Numbered from the stretch's first letter, positions 32,708 to 41,597 are shown. The stretch is 64,000 bases of DNA from an uncultured Cytophagaceae bacterium (GCA_903898715.1 CAIUGL010000121.1:1-64000); one strand, 5' to 3'. Translations and numbers: made by a program. Notes: generated by a model from the letters alone, not told the origin.

Positions 32708-33270
32708 TAAAATTCAGGGTCTTCTGAACGGAATGAGAATCGTGATGGATCTAATGATAATGTGCCACCATTGAAATCAGTTATGAATTTTTCAATTACG
32801 TCAATTTCGAATGCGGGTACATAAAGTGCGACATCTAGTCCTACGCCAAATTCAAAATTTTCATCGATTTCAATGTATTCACTTACTTTGACTTCATCAT
32901 TTTCCTCGAGCTCATCAATGATCTCCAGAATCATCACTTCAACTTCTTCTTCAAATGCTTCATTTTCAACATAGGATTCATCTCTGTTTTCAATGGGTAC
33001 ATATAGTGGAAAATGTTGCATGACTTCTTTCTCTGCTGCTTCATAAACAGCACTAGAATAATGCAATTGTAACGTACACAAAATAGCGTCGTAAATTACT
33101 TCTTGCTTATCGTAATGGCCCACAAATTGAATGTGGACCATTTCTTTATCATTGCCAATGGGTAAATTTTCATCATCTATGTAAACAAATGATCTATTTT
33201 CCTGCGCACACAGGCTTTTTAAATTTTGGATTTCCTCAATTGAAAAGCCTGGATTAGTTGTATTTGGCAT
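32707..33270 (-). CDS. Acidic protein of unknown function between GSIII and rsmE
   Basis: I do not recognise a family with confidence. The 187-aa product is very acidic, especially the middle (EEEVEVMILEIIDELEEND). It has no signal peptide or membrane helix and contains several beta-prone segments with a repeated aromatic-hydrophobic pattern. It starts 2 nt after the GSIII stop and overlaps the rsmE start by one base, so it is translated together with both. Similar genes exist in related Bacteroidota, as far as I recall, but without function. A link to glutamine synthetase is suggested only by position. Confidence 0.65.
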   Translation of the reverse strand: MPNTTNPGFSIEEIQNLKSLCAQENRSFVYIDDENLPIGNDKEMVHIQFVGHYDKQEVIYDAILCTLQLHYSSAVYEAAEKEVMQHFPLYVPIENRDESYVENEAFEEEVEVMILEIIDELEENDEVKVSEYIEIDENFEFGVGLDVALYVPAFEIDVIEKFITDFNGGTLSLDPSRFSFRSEDPEF

Positions 33271-33272
33271 AT

Positions 33273-35480
33273 TTATTTAATTAATAAAAGTTCACGGTAT
33301 TTTGGTAGAGGCCACTCGTCATCATCAACGATAAGTTCGAGTTTGTCAACAGAGTAACGGATTTCCTCAAAGTAACCTTTTACTTTGGTACCATAAATGG
33401 TCGCTCTTTCCTCTAAACCTTCTACATTATTTGCCTCCTTGCGTGCTTCAGTCATTTCGCTTTGTAGTCTAACGATAGATGACGTGTATTCGGAGATTTT
33501 TTTAATCATTTCAACAGTTGGCGCATAATACTGCGGGTCAATGCCAATTTCCTTCTGTCCTTTCACATTTTCTACTAATTGTGTTTGATACTTTAATGAA
33601 GTCGACACAATATGATTAATGGCCATATCTCCAATAACACGCGATTCGATTTGAATTTTCTTGACATAGTTTTCAAGCTCAATTTCATGGCGCGCGTGCA
33701 TTTCCTCTTTGGAGTAGATTCCATGCTTAGTGAAAAGTTCAATGGATTCTGGACGAGCGTATACTGCCAAAGCCTCTGGTGTAGTCTTTAAGTTAGATAG
33801 ACCACGTTTTTCTGCCTCAACTACCCATTCGTCAGAATATCCGTTTCCTTCAAAACGAATCTTTTTCGACTCTTTGACATAGCGCTTAAGTACTTCCATG
33901 ATCGCAAGTTCTTTCTTTACGCCTTTTTCTAGGACTGCCTCAACCTCTTTGCGGAACTTAATTAACTGATCAGCAACGATGGTATTTAGCACGGTCATCG
34001 GTGCAGCTGAATTGGCAGAAGAACCTACCGCACGAAATTCGAATTTGTTACCTGTGAAGGCAAAAGGAGACGTTCTGTTACGATCCGTGTTATCTAGAAT
34101 CAACGATGGGATTTTATTGATACCTAACTTTAGGTATACATTATCTCCTTTTTCTAGTGTGATATCATCAATGTCACTCATGTTTTCCAAGTCATCCAAA
34201 ACTTGGCTCATGGTAGATCCCAAAAATACGGATACAATTGCAGGTGGCGCTTCATTCGCTCCGAGCCTATGTTCATTACCTGCTGAAGCAATGGAAGCAC
34301 GAAGCAAATCTGCTCGATCGTGCACAGCCTTTAATGTATTGACAAAAAAGGTAAGGAAACGTAAATTTTCTTTTGGTTTGGATGAAGGAGCTAACAAATT
34401 CACTCCGGTGTCTGTTGCTAGTGCCCAGTTATTATGCTTTCCTGAGCCATTGATGCCTGCAAACGGTTTTTCATGAAACAAGACCTTCAATTTGTGTTTA
34501 GAAGCAACCTTATTCATTAGATCCATTAACAAGGCATTATGATCGCATGCTAAATTGGCTTCTTCGAAAGTTGGCGCCACCTCAAATTGAGCTGGTGCAA
34601 CTTCATTATGGCGCGTACGAACTGGCATACCTAATTTAAGCGCTTCAATTTCGAAGTCAACCATAAATGAATTGGCCCGATTAGGAATAGAGCCAAAATA
34701 ATGATCTTCTAATTGCTGCCCTTTTGCTGGCGCGTGACCAAAAACAGTTCTACCTGACATAACTAAATCTGGGCGTGCATTAAATAATGCTTCATCTACC
34801 AGAAAATATTCTTGTTCTGCACCAAGCGTTGGAATGACTTTACTTACATCTCGGCTAAAAAATTCTTTTACAACGGCTGTTGATGCTTTGTCAATTAACT
34901 CAATCGACTTTAATAGTGGAGTTTTGTAGTCTAATGCTTCACCAGTATAGGAAACAAAAACAGAAGGAATACACAATGTGGCAGTTCCTGCTGCATTTTC
35001 CATGATGAATGCAGGCGATGAAGGATCCCAGCCTGTATATCCACGTGCTTCGAACGTGGATCTTATTCCTCCATTAGGAAAAGAAGAAGCGTCTGGTTCT
35101 TGTTGGACCAATGCAGATCCTTTAAATTTTTCAACGGCCTTCCCATTACTTAGGTCGATATCAAAAAATGAATCATGCTTTTCTGCGGTTGTACCTGTAA
35201 GTGGTTGAAACCAATGCGTATAGTGAGTTGCTCCTTTTGAAATGGCCCATGATTTCATGGCGGCAGCTACTTCGTCTGCAGCATCACGATCAATTTTTGA
35301 ACCTGTTTGGATAGCTGTATTGATTTTCAAATAAGCCTCTGGAGATAATAAAGAGCGCATGACTTCATCACTAAATGTCATACTGCCGTAGTAATCGCTT
35401 ACTTTTTCAGTTGGTAATTTAACAGGAGTACCTGCGCGCATTTGAGCTAATTCAAGTGCTTTAAATCGAGTTATAGCCAT
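33273..35480 (-). CDS. glnN: Glutamine synthetase type III
   Basis: Makes glutamine from glutamate, ammonia and ATP. The 735-aa length and sequence fit GSIII: the N-terminal region SMTFSDEVMRSLLSPEAY, SFFDIDLSNG, PTLGAEQEYFLVDE, NGSGKHNNWALAT and SAGNEHRLGANEAPPAIVS. GSIII is the usual glutamine synthetase of Bacteroidota. It is first in an operon with the acidic unknown gene and rsmE, and is divergent from a second glutamine synthetase of a different type (GSII) across 245 bp. Confidence 0.95.
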   Translation of the reverse strand: MAITRFKALELAQMRAGTPVKLPTEKVSDYYGSMTFSDEVMRSLLSPEAYLKINTAIQTGSKIDRDAADEVAAAMKSWAISKGATHYTHWFQPLTGTTAEKHDSFFDIDLSNGKAVEKFKGSALVQQEPDASSFPNGGIRSTFEARGYTGWDPSSPAFIMENAAGTATLCIPSVFVSYTGEALDYKTPLLKSIELIDKASTAVVKEFFSRDVSKVIPTLGAEQEYFLVDEALFNARPDLVMSGRTVFGHAPAKGQQLEDHYFGSIPNRANSFMVDFEIEALKLGMPVRTRHNEVAPAQFEVAPTFEEANLACDHNALLMDLMNKVASKHKLKVLFHEKPFAGINGSGKHNNWALATDTGVNLLAPSSKPKENLRFLTFFVNTLKAVHDRADLLRASIASAGNEHRLGANEAPPAIVSVFLGSTMSQVLDDLENMSDIDDITLEKGDNVYLKLGINKIPSLILDNTDRNRTSPFAFTGNKFEFRAVGSSANSAAPMTVLNTIVADQLIKFRKEVEAVLEKGVKKELAIMEVLKRYVKESKKIRFEGNGYSDEWVVEAEKRGLSNLKTTPEALAVYARPESIELFTKHGIYSKEEMHARHEIELENYVKKIQIESRVIGDMAINHIVSTSLKYQTQLVENVKGQKEIGIDPQYYAPTVEMIKKISEYTSSIVRLQSEMTEARKEANNVEGLEERATIYGTKVKGYFEEIRYSVDKLELIVDDDEWPLPKYRELLLIK

Positions 35481-35644
35481 TTTTTGTCGTTGAAAATTAG
35501 ATTTATAAAAATAGCCAAAATGTCCGAACTATTTAAACGTATATCCTAGATATTTAAAAATTGCACTAACGTAGGTATTAATTTGAATTTTTGCAGATTT
35601 TCAGAATAATGGTTATGTTTTTTATGTTTTTGGCAAATTTTCTG

Positions 35645-35674
35645 TTGTTTTTTTCAAAATCTGGTTTAAATTTG
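35645..35674 (+). promoter_or_regulatory. Promoter of the GSII gene
   Basis: TTG at 35645-35647, 19 bases, then TAAATTTG at 35667-35674, an exact fit to the Bacteroidota consensus. The 5' leader would be about 48 nt. The rest of the 245-bp divergent region is AT-rich; I did not find a convincing promoter for the GSIII direction. Confidence 0.6.
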
Positions 35675-35725
35675 TATCAATAAATCGCAAAAAAGTATTT
35701 TTATTATCATTATAAGTATAAAATC

Positions 35726-36739
35726 ATGGCTAAATCTAAATTAGAGTACATTTGGTTGGACGGTTACAAGCCAACCCAGAGTTTGCGTTCTAAGACTAAA
35801 ATTGAGAACAATTTTAGCGGTAAATTGGAAGATCTTGATATGTGGTCTTTTGATGGTTCATCTACTCAGCAAGCAGAAGGAGGTTCATCTGACTGTTTAT
35901 TAAAACCTGTATATGTTTGCCCTGATCCAGCACGTCGTGATGGATATTTGGTTATGTGTGAGGTATTGAATGCTGATGGAACACCGCATGAGTCTAATGG
36001 TCGTGCCACGATTGAAGATGATGATAATGATTTCTGGTTTGGTTTTGAGCAGGAATATTTCCTTTGGGATCCAGAGACCAATAAACCACTAGGTTTCCCG
36101 TCGAATGGTTACCCAGAGCCACAGGGACCATATTACTGTTCAGTGGGGGCTAAAAATGCTTATGGACGTGAGATTATTGAAGAGCATTTAGATTTATGTA
36201 TTGATGCTGGCTTAAATATTGAAGGTATTAATGCTGAAGTAGCTGCAGGACAATGGGAATTCCAGATGTTTGCTAAAGGTGCGAAACAAGCTGGTGATGA
36301 AATTTGGTTAGGCCGTTATATTTTAGAGCGTTTAGGTGAGAAATACGGTGTAGCTGTTAATTGGCACTGTAAGCCATTAGGCGAATTAGACTGGAATGGA
36401 TCAGGTATGCACGCAAATTTCTCAAATACAGCCTTGCGTACTGCAGGTAAAAAAGATACGTATGATGTAATCTGTCAAGCATTCGCTCCATTTGTTAAGG
36501 AACATATTGAAGTGTATGGTGCCGACAATCATATGCGTTTGACTGGTAAGCATGAAACTGCTTCGATTCACGATTTCTCTTATGGAGTTTCGGATCGTGG
36601 AGCTTCAATTCGTATTCCAATCGCTGTTGTTGAAAAAGGATGGAAAGGTTGGTTAGAAGATCGTCGTCCAAATTCAGCCGCAGATCCATATAAAGTAGCT
36701 GCTCGTATCATCAAAACGGTGAAAACAGCTAAATTATAA
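35726..36739 (+). CDS. glnII: Glutamine synthetase type II (eukaryote-type)
   Basis: 337-aa beta-grasp glutamine synthetase of the GSII class, short compared with GSI (about 470 aa) and GSIII. Motifs are EYIWLDGYKPTQSLRSKTK, WSFDGSSTQQAEG, FWFGFEQEYFLWD, GSGMHANFSNTALR and ASIRIPIAVVEKGWKGWLEDRRPNS in pieces. The adenylylation site region of GSI is absent, so control by covalent modification is not expected. It sits next to GSIII, and an ammonium transporter lies 1.5 kb downstream, pointing to nitrogen-dependent regulation. Confidence 0.93.
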   Translation: MAKSKLEYIWLDGYKPTQSLRSKTKIENNFSGKLEDLDMWSFDGSSTQQAEGGSSDCLLKPVYVCPDPARRDGYLVMCEVLNADGTPHESNGRATIEDDDNDFWFGFEQEYFLWDPETNKPLGFPSNGYPEPQGPYYCSVGAKNAYGREIIEEHLDLCIDAGLNIEGINAEVAAGQWEFQMFAKGAKQAGDEIWLGRYILERLGEKYGVAVNWHCKPLGELDWNGSGMHANFSNTALRTAGKKDTYDVICQAFAPFVKEHIEVYGADNHMRLTGKHETASIHDFSYGVSDRGASIRIPIAVVEKGWKGWLEDRRPNSAADPYKVAARIIKTVKTAKL

Positions 36740-36775
36740 TCTCTTTTAATCTTGCATTTATATACTTTTATGATT

Positions 36776-36808
36776 GAAAATGGCGGGGATTCCCGCCATT
36801 TTTGTTTT
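36776..36808 (+). terminator. Terminator after the GSII gene
   Basis: GAAAATGGCGGG-GATT-CCCGCCATTTTTG: an 11-bp stem with tetraloop and T-run between glnII and mtaB. Confidence 0.88.
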
Positions 36809-36831
36809 AAATTGCAGGCTGAAATTAGTCT

Positions 36832-38154
36832 ATGAGTAAAGTTGCATTTTATACACTAGGTTGTAAGTTAAATTTTGCCGAATCGAGTTCGATTGCACGG
36901 TCTCTGGAGCCTTTGGGTTTTGTTCGGGCCGACTTTCAAGATACGCCAGATTTATTCGTTATTAATACCTGTAGTGTAACCGAGCAAGCAGATAAAAAAT
37001 GCAAAAAGGTTGTCCGAGAGGCAAAGAAGATAAATCCCGCTTCTACTGTTGTTATCATTGGTTGTTATGCCCAATTAAAACCAGAGGAAATCGCTTCAAT
37101 TCCGGGAGTTGATTTAGTGCTTGGGGCTAATGAGAAGTTTCAAATGCCCGCATTGCTTCCCCCCTATTTAGATCGGTCATCTGAAGATTTACCTAAATTG
37201 ATTGCCACGGAAATACGGTATGATTTGGATTATCATGCATCCTATAGTGTCAATGATCGTACTCGGACGTTTTTGAAAGTTCAAGATGGATGTGATTATC
37301 CTTGCTCATATTGTACGATACCATTAGCTCGCGGACAATCACGCTCTGATAGCATAGAAAAAGTACTTGGCTTGATTGAAGAAATTGCCGCGAATGGAGT
37401 AAAAGAAGTTGTTCTGACGGGGGTTAATATTGGAGATTTTGGTATTCAGCAAGGTAAGCGCGTGGAAACATTTTTCGATTTGGTTCGTACGATTGAAGAG
37501 CAAGCCACCATTGATCGTTTTCGAATTTCTAGTATAGAGCCTAATTTATTAACACCCGAATTGATTGAATTCTTAGCTACTTCTACGCGCTTTGTTCCAC
37601 ATTTTCATATCCCCTTGCAATCTGGATCCAATGCAGTGCTTCGATTGATGAAGCGTCGTTATCAGCGAGAGCTTTATGTGGACCGAGTTTCCCGTATTCG
37701 TGCCGTAATGCCAGATGCCTGTATTGGTGTCGACGTGATCGTTGGCCACCCTGGAGAAACCCCTGAATTGTTTTTGGAGACCTATGAATTTCTAAATTCA
37801 TTAGATATTTCGTATTTACATGTTTTTCCATACTCGGAACGTGCCAATACCTTTGCAGTTGACATTCAGCCCAAGGTGGACAACATGCAAAAATCAGAAA
37901 GATCTAAAATGCTTCATATTCTTTCAGAAAAAAAACGACATGCTTTTTATGCAGGTCAAATAGGAAATACGGGATCTGTTTTATTTGAGGAATCAAGTAA
38001 TGCTGGATTTATGGAAGGTTTTTCTGAAAATTACGTGCGGGTATCTGCTCCGTACGATCCATTGCAAATCAATACGATACAACCAGTTCGTTATAAGGAT
38101 ATTATGGAAACAGGTGATGTAAAAGGGGAAGTGTTAATAGTTGTTAGTCGCTAG
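36832..38154 (+). CDS. mtaB: tRNA t6A37 methylthiotransferase MtaB
   Basis: Radical SAM enzyme that converts t6A37 of ANN-decoding tRNAs to ms2t6A. The 440-aa product has the N-terminal UPF0004 domain with cluster cysteines in YTLGCKLNFAESS, NTCSVTEQADKK and IIGCYAQLKPEE, and the radical SAM motif CDYPCSYCTIPLARG. FHIPLQSGSNAVLRLMKRRY and DVIVGHPGET are also present. The TLGCKxN start favours MtaB over MiaB. The TAG stop lies inside the first units of a period-7 repeat. Confidence 0.93.
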   Translation: MSKVAFYTLGCKLNFAESSSIARSLEPLGFVRADFQDTPDLFVINTCSVTEQADKKCKKVVREAKKINPASTVVIIGCYAQLKPEEIASIPGVDLVLGANEKFQMPALLPPYLDRSSEDLPKLIATEIRYDLDYHASYSVNDRTRTFLKVQDGCDYPCSYCTIPLARGQSRSDSIEKVLGLIEEIAANGVKEVVLTGVNIGDFGIQQGKRVETFFDLVRTIEEQATIDRFRISSIEPNLLTPELIEFLATSTRFVPHFHIPLQSGSNAVLRLMKRRYQRELYVDRVSRIRAVMPDACIGVDVIVGHPGETPELFLETYEFLNSLDISYLHVFPYSERANTFAVDIQPKVDNMQKSERSKMLHILSEKKRHAFYAGQIGNTGSVLFEESSNAGFMEGFSENYVRVSAPYDPLQINTIQPVRYKDIMETGDVKGEVLIVVSR

Positions 38155-38206
38155 TCGTCAGTCGTCGGTTACCTCTTACCTCTCACTTCTCACCTCTCAC
38201 CTATCA
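38144..38206. repeat. Period-7 repeat array at the mtaB stop codon
   Basis: Nine consecutive 7-mers: three of the form TTAGTCG/CTAGTCG/TCAGTCG, a transition unit, then five of the form CCTCTCA/CTTCTCA/CCTATCA. Period 7 holds without slippage through the change of motif. The first two units lie in the coding end of mtaB, and the second contains its TAG. Unlike the array at 7408 it has no inverted second arm. Two terminator hairpins for the convergent amt gene follow. Confidence 0.75.
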
Positions 38207-38210
38207 CAAC

Positions 38211-38244
38211 AAAAAAGCCAGAAACTAAAAGTTTCCGGCTTTTT
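38211..38244 (-). terminator. Distal terminator of amt
   Basis: In minus-strand RNA the stem AAAAAGCCGGAAAC/GTTTCTGGCTTTTTT pairs fully (one G-U). On the plus strand the same position is an A-C mismatch. A T-run follows on the minus strand, so it mainly serves amt. Confidence 0.75.
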
Positions 38245-38251
38245 GATTGAA

Positions 38252-38285
38252 ACAAAACCACAAGAACCATTACTTGCGGCTTTGT
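38252..38285 (-). terminator. Proximal hairpin downstream of amt
   Basis: Minus-strand stem ACAAAGCCGCAAG/CTTGTGGTTTTGT is fully paired using G-U wobbles, with an 8-nt loop, 10 nt after the amt stop. It lacks a T-run and probably acts with the stronger hairpin beyond it or protects the mRNA end. Confidence 0.5.
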
Positions 38286-38294
38286 TGTGTTAGA

Positions 38295-39641
38295 TTATTC
38301 GGCCAACGACTCATCGTGTTGCGAAATATCCAATCCTAATCTTTCTTCTTCTTCATTAACACGTAGTGGGATAATTTTATCTGTTACGATTAATAAGATA
38401 TAAGACAAGCCAAATGCAAAGGCAGAAACAATTGCTAAGGCCAATAAGTGTTTAAAGAATAAAGCAGTCTCTCCGTAGAATAAACCATTTTCAGCTACCG
38501 CAGCATTAACTGCTGATGTTGCGAAAATACCGGTCATTAACATGCCAACCATACCACCTAAGCCGTGGCAAGGAAATACATCTAATGTATCATCTAGGTT
38601 TGAGCTTGCTCTCCAGTGTGCTGCAATGTTTGAGACAATTGCCGCTACTACGCCAATGAAGATGGCAACCGGAACCGTTACAAATCCAGATGCTGGAGTG
38701 ATAGCTACAAGGCCAACAACCGCACCGATACAAAATCCTAAGGCAGAAACTTTTTTGCCACGAGTTACATCAAATAAGATCCATGATAAACCTGCTGCTG
38801 CTGCTGCCACGTGCGTAGTTGCGAAAGCTGTTACAGCCAATCCATTGGCACCTACTGCAGAACCTGCATTAAAACCAAACCATCCGAACCATAATAAACC
38901 TGTTCCTAATAATACGTAAGGAATGTTAGCTGGAGGCAAAATATTAGATTCAATATGAGACTTACGACGACGTAAATACAAAGCTCCCGCTAATGCAGCC
39001 CATCCTGCCGACATGTGTACAACCGTTCCACCTGCGAAATCAAGAACTCCTAAATTGAATAAGAATCCATCTGGATGCCATGTCCAGTGTGCTAATGGTG
39101 CATAAACCACGACACAGAACAATACCATGAATAAAACGAATGCACGGAAGTTAATACGTTCTGCCAAAGCACCTGAAATAAGCGCTGGTGTAATAACTGC
39201 AAACTTCATTTGGAAAAATGCGAATAATGCGAATGGAATCGTAAACTTTAGTTGGTCCGTTGATCCCAATGATAATTTGTGATCGAATACATTATTGAAC
39301 ATAAAGAATGTTCTTGGATCTCCAATCCAGCCACCTAATGAGTCGCCAAATGCCAAACTAAATCCAAAAACAATCCAGATAACCGAAATTACCCCCATGG
39401 CAATAAATGATTGCAACATCGTTGAAATAACGTTTTTATGATTGACCATACCACCATAAAAATAAGCTAATCCAGGTGTCATCAATAAAACTAGACCAGA
39501 TGCAACAATCATCCAGGCAGTATCACCTGTGTCAAGTCCCTCTGTAGGCATGACGCCTGGTACTGATGTTGTAAAAAGTGCAAGTACGGCTACGGCGATT
39601 AAAACAAGTAGCGGGATCCAAGTTGGTTTTTGTGTTGTCAT
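38295..39641 (-). CDS. amt: Ammonium transporter
   Basis: Trimeric Amt/MEP/Rh channel for ammonium uptake, 448 aa. An N-terminal hydrophobic segment, possibly a signal peptide, precedes eleven helices. Family landmarks are TAWMIVASGLVLLMTPGLAYFYGG, FFQMKFAVITPALISGALAER, DFAGGTVVHMSAGWAAL (pore His) and CHGLGGMVGMLMTG (second pore His). No PII gene (glnB/K) is next to it here. It follows the porin gene by 38 nt on the minus strand and may be co-transcribed. Tandem hairpins end the transcript. Confidence 0.96.
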   Translation of the reverse strand: MTTQKPTWIPLLVLIAVAVLALFTTSVPGVMPTEGLDTGDTAWMIVASGLVLLMTPGLAYFYGGMVNHKNVISTMLQSFIAMGVISVIWIVFGFSLAFGDSLGGWIGDPRTFFMFNNVFDHKLSLGSTDQLKFTIPFALFAFFQMKFAVITPALISGALAERINFRAFVLFMVLFCVVVYAPLAHWTWHPDGFLFNLGVLDFAGGTVVHMSAGWAALAGALYLRRRKSHIESNILPPANIPYVLLGTGLLWFGWFGFNAGSAVGANGLAVTAFATTHVAAAAAGLSWILFDVTRGKKVSALGFCIGAVVGLVAITPASGFVTVPVAIFIGVVAAIVSNIAAHWRASSNLDDTLDVFPCHGLGGMVGMLMTGIFATSAVNAAVAENGLFYGETALFFKHLLALAIVSAFAFGLSYILLIVTDKIIPLRVNEEEERLGLDISQHDESLAE

Positions 39642-39679
39642 GTTCGTACGTTTAAAATGATTGAAAATTTAGTTAAGGA

Positions 39680-40816
39680 TTAAAATTTATAAATAAAGTG
39701 CATAGCTAATGTAGTTTGAGAGCTTTGGGCTTTACCATCACCGTCTACAAATTGCTCTGTCTTATATGAATCAGTGCGTAATTCTGGTTTGATTAATAAG
39801 TGACCATCCGCTGCTGTAAATGTTCCAGTTAAAGTGAATGAATTTACATCTGTTCCCGAACCATCTGCTGCACGTAATGCACGAGCACCTGAAGTGTTGT
39901 CGAATACCTCATAACGGCCACCTAAGCTGAAATTGTCAGTAAAGGCATAGTTAGAATATAAGGCTACTCCACCCCATGTTTTGCTATCACCAACACTTCC
40001 GCCTCCTTGAAAATCACCTGTCTGTGATCCGTATGCTGCGTTTAGGCCAACCAAATATTTAGGTGTAATTTGATAAGATGTTGTTAAGTCTAACAAGTTA
40101 TAGCTGCCTGTGTCATCTTTTCCGCTCGCTAATGGAGCTGATTCATTGGAAGATATTCCATTCACATATACGTTCCAACCAGCAGCTGGAGATGTAAATA
40201 CTTGATAAATGAATCCTTTAGATGCATTGTTGTCATTTAAATTATCCACATTGTTGACCAATCCAACCATGGCAGAAAATTTGTCGCTGAATGAATAATT
40301 CGCTTTCGCACCGATGTGATAAAAAGGACCATTGTTGAATAAATTAGAAAGTGAATAGTTGTAGTTTACCGGAGCGTCAATTACCTCGTATCCGATATGT
40401 GTTCCGAATTGGCCCATCGTGAATGTTAATTTATCCGTAGCCTTCCAGTTAAAATACGCTTGCTTGATTGCTAACGAGGTGCTTCCTTTTCCTAATGGCC
40501 CTACTAAATTGCCATATTGACCTAAATCTGCATTAGGTCCAAATGTTAAGTCAACGACTACATCTGCATTTTTAGTGGCATAGCCAAATTTGGTTTGCAC
40601 GAGTCCCAATGAAAATTGATTCGATTTTTGATCAAAGGCGCGCTCGTATCCTGAAGAACCTAAGTTGCTACGTGATGATGGATTATTGAAATTTAGCATG
40701 TAATATGAATCAATGTAACCCGAGAAAGAAAACTTAGGAGCTTCCGCTTCTTTTTCTTGGGAAAATCCACAAAATGCTAGAGCTGCAAATAATGCTGTTA
40801 GGATAGATTTTTTCAT
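39680..40816 (-). CDS. Outer-membrane porin upstream of amt
   Basis: 378-aa beta-barrel protein with a signal peptide (MKKSILTALFAALAFCGFSQ), alternating strands rich in aromatic girdle residues, and a terminal Phe (TLAMHFIYKF) as expected for assembly into the outer membrane. It resembles the BBP2/OmpL-like porins of Bacteroidota. Its place just upstream of amt suggests passive entry of ammonium or other small solutes, but specificity is not readable. A -7 box lies about 70 nt upstream. Confidence 0.85.
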   Translation of the reverse strand: MKKSILTALFAALAFCGFSQEKEAEAPKFSFSGYIDSYYMLNFNNPSSRSNLGSSGYERAFDQKSNQFSLGLVQTKFGYATKNADVVVDLTFGPNADLGQYGNLVGPLGKGSTSLAIKQAYFNWKATDKLTFTMGQFGTHIGYEVIDAPVNYNYSLSNLFNNGPFYHIGAKANYSFSDKFSAMVGLVNNVDNLNDNNASKGFIYQVFTSPAAGWNVYVNGISSNESAPLASGKDDTGSYNLLDLTTSYQITPKYLVGLNAAYGSQTGDFQGGGSVGDSKTWGGVALYSNYAFTDNFSLGGRYEVFDNTSGARALRAADGSGTDVNSFTLTGTFTAADGHLLIKPELRTDSYKTEQFVDGDGKAQSSQTTLAMHFIYKF

Positions 40817-41070
40817 GTGTGCGATTGTTTAAGTGTTTAAAAATGCTTGACTACACTTCAAAGGTTATTCAATAAATTGTATTATCCAAATATAATCGAA
40901 CAAAAATTAACTAATAATTGTAAAAAATACAGAAAAAGATAAATAATAGGTTAAAAATTAAACCTGTTTTTGTTGATTTTACAAAAAATAAATAAAAATA
41001 AGTAAAAATATAAACCTCTTATTTCAATATACGAAAAATGCTATATCCTAAATATTTATGTGATAAGGGT
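40817..41070. other. AT-rich gene-free region upstream of the porin
   Basis: About 250 bp with no credible open frame; together with the ferredoxin terminator the gap is 306 bp. It contains the porin -7 box (40887-40894), a small dyad AGGTT-N8-AACCT at 40948-40965, and runs of A and T. Nothing else can be supported. A regulator site for nitrogen control could lie here. Confidence 0.5.
40887..40894 (-). promoter_or_regulatory. -7 element of the porin-amt transcript
   Basis: TATATTTG on the minus strand, an exact TAnnTTTG match, with a predicted 5' leader of about 67 nt. The -33 region is weak, which would fit a promoter that needs an activator. Confidence 0.4.
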
Positions 41071-41103
41071 CAAAAAAAAAGCCCATCGATTGATGGGCTT
41101 TCT
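41071..41103 (-). terminator. Terminator of the ferredoxin gene
   Basis: AAAGCCCATC-GATT-GATGGGCTTT hairpin; on the minus strand it is followed by a run of nine T. Confidence 0.88.
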
Positions 41104-41122
41104 CTATATGAATATGATTCAG

Positions 41123-41473
41123 TTATGCTTCTGCATGTAACCAAGCTTTCTTAGCTTCTAAAGTCTCTTTATCCTCAACGTGATCTGGGTCTGGTACACA
41201 GCAATCAACTGGACAAACCGCTGCACACTGTGGCTCCTCATGAAATCCTGTACATTCAGTACACTTATCGGGTACTATATAGTAGAACTCTTCTGAAATC
41301 GGGTCAACAGGTGATTTAGCATCCATAGATGATCCATCTTCTAGTTCCACTTCAGTTAAAGCTGTTCCGCCAGCCCAAGTCCACTCTACTCCTCCTTCAT
41401 AAATGGCTGTATTAGGGCATTCGGGTTCGCATGCTCCACAGTTAATACATTCGTCAGTGATGATAATTGCCAT
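41123..41473 (-). CDS. 2[4Fe-4S] ferredoxin
   Basis: 116-aa soluble electron carrier with two cluster motifs: [12 protein letters not shown] near the N terminus, and CTEC followed eight residues later by [10 protein letters not shown], the longer-loop arrangement of Allochromatium-type ferredoxins. A loop of about 35 residues separates the two motifs, and a C-terminal helix follows. Low-potential electron donor; the partner is unknown. Divergent from the acyl-CoA reductase-like gene. Confidence 0.92.
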   Translation of the reverse strand: MAIIITDECINCGACEPECPNTAIYEGGVEWTWAGGTALTEVELEDGSSMDAKSPVDPISEEFYYIVPDKCTECTGFHEEPQCAAVCPVDCCVPDPDHVEDKETLEAKKAWLHAEA

Positions 41474-41597
41474 AACAAGTATTAAAAAATTTTGTGCAAT
41501 TTACACAAGTAATTTTGAATAGTAAATATTTTATAATGACTATTCATGTTTTTTAAGAACTTTGTACTTCCATTTTTATATAAATGGGTCTCCTAAT

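Noticed and set aside
33979-34476. 165-codon open frame antisense to glnN
   Set aside because: Shadow of the strongly conserved GSIII coding sequence; composition mirrors the opposite strand and no motif is recognisable.
35481-35725. Sigma-54 promoter in the GSIII/GSII gap
   Set aside because: A TGGCA sequence is present, but no GC at the required -12 spacing.
38542-38919. 125-codon open frame antisense to amt
   Set aside because: Pro/Ala/Thr-rich translation of the reverse strand of membrane helices; an expected artefact.
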